A stretch of DNA of 13,839 bases from an uncultured Oscillospiraceae bacterium (lineage in GTDB: Bacteria > Bacillota > Clostridia > Oscillospirales > Oscillospiraceae). The position numbers were made by a program, and so were the translations under genes. Shown in pieces: positions 6,750-13,332 of this stretch. How positions within the stretch are numbered: the first letter of the stretch is position 1; every line of letters starts with the position of its first letter. The DNA lies in NCBI GenBank assembly GCA_934546685.1, contig CAKTEB010000066.1, positions 1-13,839 on the forward strand. The letters are read 5' to 3'. The notes below the pieces were generated by a model. That model made no database searches and was not told the origin of the DNA. It saw only the letters and a program-made list of their open reading frames with translations.

Positions 6750-6771
6750 GCGCACAGAGTCCTCTGTGCGC
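6750..6771 (+). other. Strong hairpin at the 5' end of the que leader
   Basis: GCGCACAGAG (6750-6759) and CTCTGTGCGC (6762-6771) form a nearly loopless 10-bp inverted repeat at the predicted first transcribed bases. It could protect the 5' end of the mRNA, or serve as a poor terminator for marR, though no T-run follows. Its 5' arm GCGCACAG also matches CTGTGCGC at 6832-6839, so it may take part in the switch downstream. Confidence 0.6.
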
Positions 6772-6785
6772 CTTTACAATTTATA

Positions 6786-6824
6786 TGACAGTTCGCGGCC
6801 CTCCTGTCAGTAAACAAAACCAGG
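6786..6824 (+). ncRNA. preQ1-I riboswitch aptamer
   Basis: This senses the pathway product preQ1. Stem P1 is TGACAG (6786-6791) with CTGTCA (6804-6809). The loop carries TTCGCGG and ends in C6803 just before the 3' P1 strand, the place of the ligand-pairing specificity cytosine. The A-rich tail AAACAAAACCAGG (6812-6824) closely follows the known Thermoanaerobacter aptamer tail. The pseudoknot P2 can be drawn as C6794-G6824, C6796-G6823, G6797-C6821 and G6798-C6820; the third pair replaces an A-A position in the Thermoanaerobacter RNA, consistent with covariation. Its location directly upstream of queDE-folE-queCF agrees with the established role of the class. Confidence 0.9.
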
Positions 6825-6828
6825 TATT

Positions 6829-6853
6829 CCCCTGTGCGCTCAGCGCCCAGGGG
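6829..6853 (+). promoter_or_regulatory. Expression-platform hairpin and antiterminator segment
   Basis: CCCCTG (6829-6834) pairs with CAGGGG (6848-6853), and inside it GCGC (6836-6839) pairs with GCGC (6843-6846), giving a stable two-part hairpin. Its 3' half also contains GCGCCC (6843-6848), which can instead pair with GGGCGC (6859-6864) in the terminator 5' arm. The two pairings exclude each other, so this stretch can switch between allowing and blocking the terminator. Confidence 0.7.
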
Positions 6854-6857
6854 CTTT

Positions 6858-6884
6858 AGGGCGCAGTGATTGCGCTCTTTTTTT
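6858..6884 (+). terminator. Riboswitch-controlled intrinsic terminator before queD
   Basis: AGGGCGCA (6858-6865) pairs with TGCGCTCT (6871-6878, one G-T pair) around a GTGAT loop, followed by a run of seven T ending at 6884. It lies 18 nt before the queD ribosome site. Termination here would end the que transcript after about 134 nt. Confidence 0.85.
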
Positions 6885-6916
6885 GTACGGGACGGGCCCA
6901 TTGGAGGATGATTTCC

Positions 6917-7366
6917 ATGTATATGCTTCAGGCGGAAGCCAGCTTTGACGCGGCCCATTTTCTAAAGGGCTATGAGGGAAAGTGCAGAAATCTCCACGGC
7001 CATCGCTGGCGCGTGGTGGCAAAGGTTTCCGGGGATACCCTGATCTCCGACGGCCCCAAAAAGGGGATGCTGATCGACTTTGGCGACCTAAAGGCCGCCC
7101 TCACCGCCCTTGCCGATGAATTTGACCACGCCCTGCTGGTGGAGGAGGGCTCCTTAAAGGAGAAGACCCTGGAGGCCCTTCGTGAGGAGGAATTCCGGAT
7201 GGTCTTCCTGCCCTTCCGCACCACTGCGGAGAATCTCAGCCGGTATCTGTATGAAAAGCTGGAGGCCCAGGGGCTCCGCCCCTACGAGGTGGCGGTCTAC
7301 GAGACCCCCAACAACTGCGCCGTGTACCGGAGTGGAAAGGAGGCTCCTCACATTGTCACTTTATAA
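6917..7366 (+). CDS. queD: 6-carboxy-5,6,7,8-tetrahydropterin synthase
   Basis: It converts dihydroneopterin triphosphate to 6-carboxy-tetrahydropterin in queuosine-precursor synthesis. The protein is 149 aa, within the family range. Zinc ligands are H14 (DAAHF), H27 and H29 (the HGH of CRNLHGH). C23 in C-x3-HGH is the catalytic cysteine typical of QueD, D70-H71 is the catalytic pair in the LADEFDHALL stretch, and E129 in YETPNNCAVY is the pterin-anchoring glutamate. The ATG at 6917 is chosen because GGAGG (6903-6907) lies 9 nt upstream; an ATG at 6908 abuts that site, and in-frame codons further upstream fall in the terminator. It is the first gene of the operon under the preQ1-I riboswitch, and its end overlaps queE by 14 nt. 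Confidence 0.95.
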   Translation: MYMLQAEASFDAAHFLKGYEGKCRNLHGHRWRVVAKVSGDTLISDGPKKGMLIDFGDLKAALTALADEFDHALLVEEGSLKEKTLEALREEEFRMVFLPFRTTAENLSRYLYEKLEAQGLRPYEVAVYETPNNCAVYRSGKEAPHIVTL

Positions 7367-8021
7367 TGTAGCGGAGACCTTTCTCAGCATCAACGGAGAG
7401 GGCACCCGGGCAGGTCAGCTGGCCTTCTTTATCCGGCTGGCCGGCTGCAATCTCCGCTGCGCCTACTGCGACACCAAATGGGCCGAGACCCCTGACGCCG
7501 CCCGGCAGCACTTATCTCAGCAGGAGCTCTATCAGCTGGTGAAGGAGAGCGGCAGCAAAAACGTCACCGTCACCGGCGGCGAGCCCATGATCCAGCCCCA
7601 TATTGGTGAGCTGCTGGATCTCCTGTGCCGGGATCCGGAGCTCTATGTGGAGGTGGAGACCAACGGCAGCGTAGATCTCGCCTCCTATCTCGCCCTCCCC
7701 TGCCGCCCCTCCTTTACTATGGACTACAAGCTCTCCGCCAGCGGCATGGAGAAGTCCATGTGCCTTTCCAACCTGCCCCTCCTGACCCGGCAGGACACGG
7801 TAAAATTCGTCTGCGGCTCCATCGCCGATTTGGAACGGGCCCGGCAGGTAATGGAGAAATACGGCCTTACCCAGCGCACCAATGTATACTTAAGCCCGGT
7901 GTTCGGCTCCATCCAGCCCTGCGACATGGTGGAGTTTATGAAGGAACACCGCATGACCAGGGTGACCCTGCAGCTCCAGCTCCACAAGGTCATTTGGGAC
8001 CCGGACCGTCAGGGGGTGTAA
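7353..8021 (+). CDS. queE: 7-carboxy-7-deazaguanine synthase, radical SAM
   Basis: It rearranges carboxy-tetrahydropterin to 7-carboxy-7-deazaguanine using SAM and a [4Fe-4S] cluster. The protein is 222 aa from a TTG start at 7353, chosen because AAAGGAGG ends 9 nt upstream and because the homologous N-terminus (YNVAETFLSINGEGTRAGQ) begins right after it. The cluster motif is C32-NLR-C36-AY-C39, the usual C-x3-C-x2-C. TVTGGEP (72-78) is the SAM-binding GGEP motif. The QLQLHKVIW stretch near the C-terminus is typical of the family. Longer in-frame readings upstream run through queD in the wrong frame and should not be included. It overlaps queD by 14 nt, implying coupled translation. Confidence 0.94.
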   Translation: MSLYNVAETFLSINGEGTRAGQLAFFIRLAGCNLRCAYCDTKWAETPDAARQHLSQQELYQLVKESGSKNVTVTGGEPMIQPHIGELLDLLCRDPELYVEVETNGSVDLASYLALPCRPSFTMDYKLSASGMEKSMCLSNLPLLTRQDTVKFVCGSIADLERARQVMEKYGLTQRTNVYLSPVFGSIQPCDMVEFMKEHRMTRVTLQLQLHKVIWDPDRQGV

Positions 8022-8023
8022 CC

Positions 8024-8599
8024 ATGATCGACACAAAAGCAATCGAGGAACACATCCGGGGAATCTTGGTGGCCCTGGGGGACGATCCGGACCGAGAGGG
8101 CCTCAGGGAGACCCCTCAGCGGGTAGCAAAAATGTATGAAGAGGTCTTTGCGGGCATGAACTACACCAACGAGGAGATCGCCCGGATGTTTGACAAGACC
8201 TTTGAGGAGGCCGACCCCGACCACCACGATCTGGTGCTGGTAAAGGACATCGACGTGTTCTCCTACTGTGAGCACCACATGGCGCTGATGTATGATATGA
8301 AGGTCAGCGTGGGCTATCTGCCCCAGGGCAAGGTCATCGGCCTCAGCAAGATCGCGCGGATCGCCGATATGGCCGCCCGGCGGCTCCAGCTCCAGGAGCG
8401 CCTGGGCCGGGATATCGCCGAGATCATCTCTATGGTCACCGGCTCCGAGGACGTGGCCGTGGTGATCTCCGGCTGCCACAGCTGCATGACCGCCCGGGGC
8501 ATCCAGAAGCCCGGCACCAAAACCATCACAGAAACCTACCGGGGCAAATTTGAAACGGACCCTGTGCTGCAAATGAGATTGGAGGCAATGCTGAAATGA
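8024..8599 (+). CDS. folE: GTP cyclohydrolase I
   Basis: It opens GTP to 7,8-dihydroneopterin triphosphate, the substrate of QueD and also of folate synthesis. The protein is 191 aa, standard for a type IA enzyme. Zinc and active-site residues are visible: C82 and H85 in SYCEHHMA, and C154 in GCHSCMTARG (150-159). VIGLSKIARIADMAARRLQLQERL (104-127) and the GIQKPGTKT stretch (159-167) are further signatures. The ATG at 8024 is 2 nt after the queE stop, with GGGGGTG 5 nt before it. Placement between queE and queC, with a 4-nt overlap into queC, shows it is dedicated to feeding queuosine synthesis, although it could also supply folate. The classical CEHHLLPF stretch reads CEHHMALMY here, so the loop after the zinc motif diverges from the Bacillus/E. 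coli type. Confidence 0.95.
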   Translation: MIDTKAIEEHIRGILVALGDDPDREGLRETPQRVAKMYEEVFAGMNYTNEEIARMFDKTFEEADPDHHDLVLVKDIDVFSYCEHHMALMYDMKVSVGYLPQGKVIGLSKIARIADMAARRLQLQERLGRDIAEIISMVTGSEDVAVVISGCHSCMTARGIQKPGTKTITETYRGKFETDPVLQMRLEAMLK

Positions 8600-9279
8600 A
8601 AATTCTAGTTCTGTCCAGCGGCGGCGTAGACAGCACCACCTGTCTGGCCATGGCAGTCAAAGAGGTCGGCGCCGAGAACGTTCTGGCCCTGTCCGTCTAC
8701 TACGGTCAGAAGCACGATAAGGAGATCCAGGCGGCCAAGGCCGTGGCTGAGTATTATGGGGTCCAGCGGCTGGAGCTGGATCTTTCGGTGATCTTTGCGG
8801 GCAGTAATTGCAGCCTTCTAAAACAGTCCACCGACGAGATCCCCCAGGAGAGCTATGCCCAGCAGATCGAGGAGACCGGCGGAGCCCATCCCGTCTCCAC
8901 CTATGTGCCCTTCCGGAACGGCCTGTTTCTGTCCTCCGCGGCCAGCATTGCTCTGAGCCACGGGTGCTCCAAGATCATGTACGGGGCCCACGCCGACGAT
9001 GCCGCCGGAGCCGCCTATCCCGACTGCTCCCTGGATTTCGTCAACGCCATGAACCAGGCCGTTTACCTGGGCAGCGGCAACGAGCTCACCATCGAGGCGC
9101 CCTTCGTATCTCTCACCAAGGCCGACGTGGTGAAGAAGGGCCTGGAGCTGAAGGTTCCCTACGAGCTCACCTGGAGCTGCTACGCGGGCGGCGACAAGCC
9201 CTGCGGCAAATGCGGCACCTGCATTGACCGTCAGGCCGCCTTTGAGAAAAACGGGGTCGTAGACCCCCTGCTGAAATAA
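8596..9279 (+). CDS. queC: 7-cyano-7-deazaguanine (preQ0) synthase
   Basis: An ATP-dependent enzyme that converts 7-carboxy-7-deazaguanine and ammonia to preQ0. The 227-aa length is typical. The N-terminal PP-loop for ATP is SGGVDS (8-13), and YGAHADDAAGAAYPDCSLDFVNAM (129-152) is the conserved substrate region. The structural zinc site is C195, C203, C206 and C209 (SCYAGGDKPCGKCGTC). Its ATG overlaps the folE stop by 4 nt (ATGA), and GGAGG lies 10 nt upstream inside folE, so translation is probably coupled. Confidence 0.96.
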   Translation: MKILVLSSGGVDSTTCLAMAVKEVGAENVLALSVYYGQKHDKEIQAAKAVAEYYGVQRLELDLSVIFAGSNCSLLKQSTDEIPQESYAQQIEETGGAHPVSTYVPFRNGLFLSSAASIALSHGCSKIMYGAHADDAAGAAYPDCSLDFVNAMNQAVYLGSGNELTIEAPFVSLTKADVVKKGLELKVPYELTWSCYAGGDKPCGKCGTCIDRQAAFEKNGVVDPLLK

Positions 9280-9294
9280 GGAGGAAATGATATC

Positions 9295-9795
9295 ATGGCT
9301 TCTGGAAGAACCGAAAATGAACTCTCCGGCGTCACCAGCCTGGGCGCCGCCGGAACGAAATACCCCACCGACTATGCCCCGGAGGTCCTGGAGACCTTCC
9401 CCAACAAGCACCCGGACAACGACTATTTTGTAAAGTTCAACTGCCCGGAGTTCACCTCCCTGTGCCCCAAGACCGGCCAGCCGGACTTCGCCACCATCTA
9501 TATCAGCTATGTGCCCGGTGAGCGCATGGTGGAGAGCAAGAGCCTCAAGCTCTACCTCTTCTCCTTCCGCAACCACGGGGATTTCCACGAGGACTGCATG
9601 AATATCATCATGAAGGATCTGATCCGGCTTATGGATCCCAAGTATATCGAGGTCTGGGGCAAGTTCACCCCCAGAGGCGGCCTGTCCATCGATCCCTACT
9701 GCAACTACGGCCGCCCCGGCACCCGCTGGGAGGAGGTAGCGTGGCTTCGGCTGTCCCAGCACGACCTATACCCGGAAAAGGTGGATAACCGCTGA
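9295..9795 (+). CDS. queF: NADPH-dependent preQ0 reductase, one-domain type
   Basis: It reduces the nitrile of preQ0 to the aminomethyl of preQ1, the base inserted by tRNA-guanine transglycosylase. At 166 aa it matches the B. subtilis single-domain type rather than the double-length E. coli form. The nucleophilic cysteine is C57 (FTSLCPKTGQPDF), the proton donor D64, the QueF motif is E80-S-K-S (VESKSLKLYLFSFRNH), and H98-E99 (GDFHED) bind substrate. The start ATG at 9295 follows AAGGAGG by about 10 nt. It completes the set needed to make preQ1 from GTP. Its TGA abuts the mutY ATG. Confidence 0.96.
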   Translation: MASGRTENELSGVTSLGAAGTKYPTDYAPEVLETFPNKHPDNDYFVKFNCPEFTSLCPKTGQPDFATIYISYVPGERMVESKSLKLYLFSFRNHGDFHEDCMNIIMKDLIRLMDPKYIEVWGKFTPRGGLSIDPYCNYGRPGTRWEEVAWLRLSQHDLYPEKVDNR

Positions 9796-10854
9796 ATGGA
9801 GGAAGTATTTACGCCCCTCGTTCTGCTGCCCCAGCGGCTGCCGGATTGGTTCCGGAGAAACCTGCGGGAGCTGCCCTGGCGGCAGGACCGGGAGCCCTAC
9901 CATGTCTGGCTGTCGGAGATCATGCTCCAGCAGACCCGAGTGGAGGCGGTAAAGGGCTATTATACCCGGTTCCTGGCGGCCCTGCCCACCATAGAGGCAT
10001 TGGCCCAGGTGCCAGAGCCCCAGCTCTTAAAGCTGTGGGAGGGCCTGGGCTACTATAACCGGGCCCGGAACCTCCAAAAGGCCGCCCAGGTGATCTTATC
10101 GGAGCATCACGGGGTATTTCCCCGGGACTATGACGCCATCCGGGCGCTTCCCGGCATCGGAGATTACACCGCCGGGGCCATCTCCTCCATCTGCTTTGAA
10201 GCCCGCACCCCTGCCGTTGACGGGAACGTACTGCGGGTGGTGAGCCGAGTCTGCGACTATTACGGCTGCACCGACGAGCCCAGGGAGAAAAAGCGCATCA
10301 CCGAGGCCCTGGCCGAGATCTACCCAGAGACCGCAGGGGACTTCACCCAGGCGCTGATGGAGCTGGGGGCCATGGTCTGCGTGCCCAACGGCGCGCCCCT
10401 CTGCGAAAAATGCCCCATGGGCGATGCGTGTCTTGCCCGGCAGCGGGGCACTGTCGATGAGCTCCCGGTACGTAAGGCGAAAAAGCCCCGGCGGCAGGAG
10501 GATATGACCGTATTCCTGCTGACCTGCGGGGATCAAATCGCCCTGCGGAAGCGGCCCGACACAGGCCTTTTGGCGGGACTCTATGAATTCCCCCATGTCT
10601 CCGGCACGCTCAGCGCCCAGGAGATCATCGCCCAGACTGAGGCTTGGGGACTGGCGCCAAAATATCTGGAAAAGCTGGTCAGCCGCCGCCATATTTTCAC
10701 CCACATCCAGTGGAACATGACCGGGGCAAGGCTCCACTGCGGCAGAGAGAATTCAGCGTTTATCTGGGCGGATCGTGCCGCCATTGGCAGGGAATATGCT
10801 CTGCCCACGGCCTTCCGGCAGTTTCTCCCGGATCTTTCGCCGGGATCCCCTTGA
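9796..10854 (+). CDS. mutY: A/G-specific adenine DNA glycosylase
   Basis: It removes adenine mispaired with 8-oxoguanine. The 352-aa protein has the full MutY architecture. An HhH-GPD glycosylase domain (about 10-220) contains LPWR (26-29), catalytic E41 in WLSEIMLQQTRV, the helix-hairpin-helix LPGIGDYTAGA (118-128) with Y124, and catalytic D142 in AVDGNVLRV. A [4Fe-4S] site follows with C195, C203, C206 and C212. The first spacing is x7 rather than the x6 of E. coli, which I believe is common in Clostridia. A C-terminal Nudix-like domain (about 233-350), which reads 8-oxoG, completes it. The ATG at 9796 directly follows the queF stop, with AAGGTGG in the end of queF as a distant ribosome site. 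It is thus cotranscribed with, and probably controlled by, the preQ1 switch, unless an internal promoter exists; I see none. Confidence 0.94.
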   Translation: MEEVFTPLVLLPQRLPDWFRRNLRELPWRQDREPYHVWLSEIMLQQTRVEAVKGYYTRFLAALPTIEALAQVPEPQLLKLWEGLGYYNRARNLQKAAQVILSEHHGVFPRDYDAIRALPGIGDYTAGAISSICFEARTPAVDGNVLRVVSRVCDYYGCTDEPREKKRITEALAEIYPETAGDFTQALMELGAMVCVPNGAPLCEKCPMGDACLARQRGTVDELPVRKAKKPRRQEDMTVFLLTCGDQIALRKRPDTGLLAGLYEFPHVSGTLSAQEIIAQTEAWGLAPKYLEKLVSRRHIFTHIQWNMTGARLHCGRENSAFIWADRAAIGREYALPTAFRQFLPDLSPGSP

Positions 10855-10885
10855 TTCCGCCCTTTTCCCTTGCGTTGGGGCGGAA
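10855..10885 (+). terminator. Hairpin after mutY, possible terminator
   Basis: TTCCGCCC (10855-10862) and GGGCGGAA (10878-10885) form an 8-bp stem with a 15-nt loop, starting at the base after the mutY stop. The plus strand continues AATCATGG rather than a T-run, so intrinsic termination would be inefficient. The 3' arm overlaps the spacer of the next promoter. Confidence 0.45.
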
Positions 10886-10899
10886 AATCATGGTATAAT
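10870..10899 (+). promoter_or_regulatory. Promoter of the MFS transporter gene
   Basis: A perfect TATAAT (10894-10899) is preceded by TGG (extended -10). TTGCGT (10870-10875) lies 18 nt upstream as a modest -35. Transcription should begin near 10906, giving a leader of about 60 nt. Confidence 0.75.
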
Positions 10900-10910
10900 G
10901 GTGCAGATAG

Positions 10911-10947
10911 GAGCCACAGGCCGCCGCACGGCCGCCCGGAGGCTTTT
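10911..10947 (+). other. GC-rich hairpin in the MFS leader, possible attenuator
   Basis: GGCCG (10919-10923) and CGGCC (10929-10933) form a stem around CCGCA. An outer AGCC (10912-10915) could pair with GGCT (10941-10944), which is followed by TTT. This is a weak, asymmetric terminator-like element just before the ribosome site AAAGGA. No known riboswitch class is recognised. Confidence 0.35.
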
Positions 10948-10967
10948 AAGGGAAAGGACTGAATGAA

Positions 10968-12206
10968 TTGAACAAGAAGAATAACCCTTGGGTCTCCATC
11001 GCCGCCTGCATGGTAGTCCAGCTGTGTGTGGGCGTCGTCTATCTCTGGAGCGCCCTGGAGGGCACCATCACCGCCGCCTATTCCGCCGGTCTGGAGAATA
11101 CCGCGGGCATTGGACGCGGTGCGGCCATGGTTCCCGCCGTGATGCTGCTGGCTCTGGTCTGCGGCAGCTTGATTGGCAGTATGCTCAGCCGCCGGATGGG
11201 GCCGAAGCTCCCCGGTATGATCGGCATCGTCCTGTTTGCGGCGGGCACAGCGCTCTCCGGCCTTGTAAAGTCCATGGGGCTGCTGGATCTCACCTATGGG
11301 CTTCTGGCCGGTCTGGGTGCCGGCATCGCCTATGGCGCTTCCATCTTCTGCATCCTGAAATGGCTGCCCCAGCGGATCGGCATGGCCGCCGGGCTGTCCT
11401 GCTCCGGTTTTGGACTGTCCGCTGTGATTCTTGCCCCCATTGCGCAGCTTCTTATGAACGCCAACCGAGGGGATGACGGCATCGTCAGCCTCCGCCCGGT
11501 ATTTCTGATTCTGGCACTGATCCTCCTGGTGCTGGGGCTGGCCGCATGCCTATTTCTCTCCCTGCCAGATAACCAGTATGACAAAACCCTCAGGCACGCA
11601 AGATCTGTCTATGATCCAAACGCCGCCCTCCCCCAGCTGGTGAATATGCCGCCCTTCTGGTGCCTGTGCCTCTCCATCCTCTGCCTGGGCGGTGTCTGGT
11701 GCGTCGCCTTTCCCCAGATCCACCAGCTGGGCACGGACCGGGGCCTCACAGCTGGGATGGTGCTGACCTGCGTGATCCTTGCGGGTATCGCGAACACCGC
11801 CGGAAGGGTAGTCATGGGTTGGTTCTCCGATCAGCTGGGCCGGTTCCCCGCTCTGTATCTGCTCTGCGGCGTGACGCTGGCCTGCTCCCTGCTGCTGACC
11901 TTTATCGGCGGCTACGGTTACTTCATCACCGTCGTCCTGCTGGCCTTTGTCTTCGGCGGCGTCATAGCTGTCCACAGTGCCCTTTGCACGGAGCTCTTCG
12001 GCAGAAAGCACGCCGCGCTGAATTACGCCGCTGCACTGCTGCCTCTGGGCCTGGGTGCGGTGATCTTCGGCCTGGTCTCCCAGTACCTGTTCCGGGGCAA
12101 CGCGATTGCCTCGTATCTGACGACTGCGGTTCTGGCGGTGGTCTCGGCGGTCCTGCTGCTGCGGCTCAGCCGGTACCAGGCCCTACAGAAGGCCCAGCGG
12201 AAATAA
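10968..12206 (+). CDS. MFS transporter, OFA (oxalate/formate antiporter-like) family
   Basis: The 412-aa integral membrane protein has twelve predicted hydrophobic segments in two groups of six, separated by a polar loop (about 200-226). Motif-A type loops are SRRMGPK (74-80) and GWFSDQLGR (284-292). KWLPQRIGMAAGLSCSGFG (131-149) matches the pattern after helix 4 typical of the OFA branch, whose members exchange carboxylates such as oxalate and formate, though most are uncharacterised. The substrate cannot be assigned. The start is TTG at 10968, with AAAGGA 9 nt upstream. It overlaps a two-codon frame (ATG-AAT-TGA, 10963-10971) that could tune initiation. The gene is monocistronic, with its own promoter and a strong terminator. 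Confidence 0.87.
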   Translation: MNKKNNPWVSIAACMVVQLCVGVVYLWSALEGTITAAYSAGLENTAGIGRGAAMVPAVMLLALVCGSLIGSMLSRRMGPKLPGMIGIVLFAAGTALSGLVKSMGLLDLTYGLLAGLGAGIAYGASIFCILKWLPQRIGMAAGLSCSGFGLSAVILAPIAQLLMNANRGDDGIVSLRPVFLILALILLVLGLAACLFLSLPDNQYDKTLRHARSVYDPNAALPQLVNMPPFWCLCLSILCLGGVWCVAFPQIHQLGTDRGLTAGMVLTCVILAGIANTAGRVVMGWFSDQLGRFPALYLLCGVTLACSLLLTFIGGYGYFITVVLLAFVFGGVIAVHSALCTELFGRKHAALNYAAALLPLGLGAVIFGLVSQYLFRGNAIASYLTTAVLAVVSAVLLLRLSRYQALQKAQRK

Positions 12207-12221
12207 TCCTCATAGACGCAA

Positions 12222-12258
12222 AGCTCCCCATACGGCACGCCGTATGGGGAGCTCATTT
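12222..12258. terminator. Bidirectional intrinsic terminator
   Basis: AGCTCCCCATACGG (12222-12235) and CCGTATGGGGAGCT (12240-12253) form a perfect 14-bp stem with the loop CACG. CATTTTC follows on the plus strand and CTTTGCG on the minus strand. It sits between the convergent MFS and mnmA stops. Confidence 0.9.
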
Positions 12259-12264
12259 TCGTTG

Positions 12265-13332
12265 TTATTCGCCCTTTGTGATCTCCGCGCCGCCCAGCAT
12301 CTGGTCGCCGAGATAGAACACGATGGCCTGACCGGGGGTCACGGCCCGCTGGGGCACCTGGAATTCCGCACGGATCTTTCCCTCTCCAAGGAAATAGAGG
12401 GCGGCAGGCTGATCCTTCCCGTGGTAGCGGACTCTGGCCACCACGTTCATGGAACCCTCTGGGGCTGTGCCAGGGATCCAGTTGAGATTTTCCGCATAGA
12501 CGGTGCTGGAAAACAGCTCCTCATTGTGGCCCAGCACCAGGGTATTGGTCTCCGCATCCGTGGACTTCACATACATGGGCTGCCCCAGGGCAAGTCCCAA
12601 CCCCTTCCGCTGGCCCACAGTATAGTGGATAATGCCCCGATGGGTACCGAGGCGGTTGCCCTGGACGTCCAGCACCGGGCCCGGCGGGTAGCTCTTGCCG
12701 GTGTATTCCTCGATGAACGCCGCGTAGTCACCGTCCGGCACAAAACAGATATCCTGACTGTCGTGCTTCTGGGCGTTGAGAAACCCCTGGGCCTCGGCGA
12801 TCTCCCGCACCTGAGATTTTTTCAGCTCCCCCAGGGGAAACAGGGTCTTTTGCAGCTGCTCCTGGGTCATGTTGTAGAGCACATAGCTCTGCTCCTTCTC
12901 CGGATCCATGGCCTTATACAGGGAAACGGTGCCGTCCGGTTCTTCCGCCCTGCGGACATAGTGCCCCGTGGCGATATAGTCGCAGCCCAGCTCCAGGCCC
13001 CGGCGATAGAGCCGCTCAAATTTCAGCCGCCGGTTGCAGTCGATGCAGGGATTGGGCGTCCGGCCCTGCTCATAGCTCTTTACAAAGGGATCGATGACCT
13101 GGGCCTCGAAGTCCGCGGTAAAGTTGAAGGTATAATGGGGGATCCCCAGCCGGCGGCATACGCTTTTCGCGTCCTCCACATCGCTGAGGGAGCAGCAGGT
13201 GCTCTCCCGGCCGTCCTCTCCCTCATATAGCTTCATGGTAACGCCGATGCAGTCATAGCCCTGCTCCTTCAGAAGATAGGCCGCCACAGAGGAATCCACG
13301 CCTCCGCTCATGGCCACCAATACCTTCTTCAC
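12265..13332 (-). CDS. mnmA: tRNA-specific 2-thiouridylase
   Basis: It thiolates U34 of tRNA-Lys, Glu and Gln in the cytoplasm, using ATP and sulfur passed from a cysteine desulfurase. The 355-aa length is normal. The PP-loop SGGVDS is at 9-14, the first catalytic cysteine C99 is in NPCIDCNRRLKF, and the second, C196, is in SQDICFVPDGDY. GHYVRR (123-128) and GQRKGL in the C-terminal half are further family marks. The start is GTG at 13332, with GGGAGG 7 nt upstream, and it overlaps the rrf2 stop by 4 nt (GTGA). Many Firmicutes have a cysteine desulfurase gene next to mnmA (iscS/yrvO); here none lies between the regulator and mnmA or directly after it. Confidence 0.96.
   Translation of the reverse strand: MKKVLVAMSGGVDSSVAAYLLKEQGYDCIGVTMKLYEGEDGRESTCCSLSDVEDAKSVCRRLGIPHYTFNFTADFEAQVIDPFVKSYEQGRTPNPCIDCNRRLKFERLYRRGLELGCDYIATGHYVRRAEEPDGTVSLYKAMDPEKEQSYVLYNMTQEQLQKTLFPLGELKKSQVREIAEAQGFLNAQKHDSQDICFVPDGDYAAFIEEYTGKSYPPGPVLDVQGNRLGTHRGIIHYTVGQRKGLGLALGQPMYVKSTDAETNTLVLGHNEELFSSTVYAENLNWIPGTAPEGSMNVVARVRYHGKDQPAALYFLGEGKIRAEFQVPQRAVTPGQAIVFYLGDQMLGGAEITKGE

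Noticed and set aside
6750..6890. preQ1-II, preQ1-III or tetrahydrofolate riboswitch as an alternative for the que leader
   Set aside because: The compact stem, specificity cytosine and A-rich tail fit preQ1-I closely. I could not match the leader to what I remember of the other classes.
6077..6958. A minus-strand open frame (293 codons) opposite marR and the que leader
   Set aside because: It crosses the riboswitch, two promoters and the MarR operator, all supported independently. It has no recognisable domain.
8818..9762. A minus-strand open frame (314 codons) opposite queC and queF
   Set aside because: It lies antisense to two enzymes with intact active sites, shows shadow-like composition, and lacks a ribosome site or promoter.
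12244..13230. A plus-strand open frame (328 codons) opposite mnmA
   Set aside because: It starts within the terminator stem and runs antisense to a full mnmA. No motif is recognisable.
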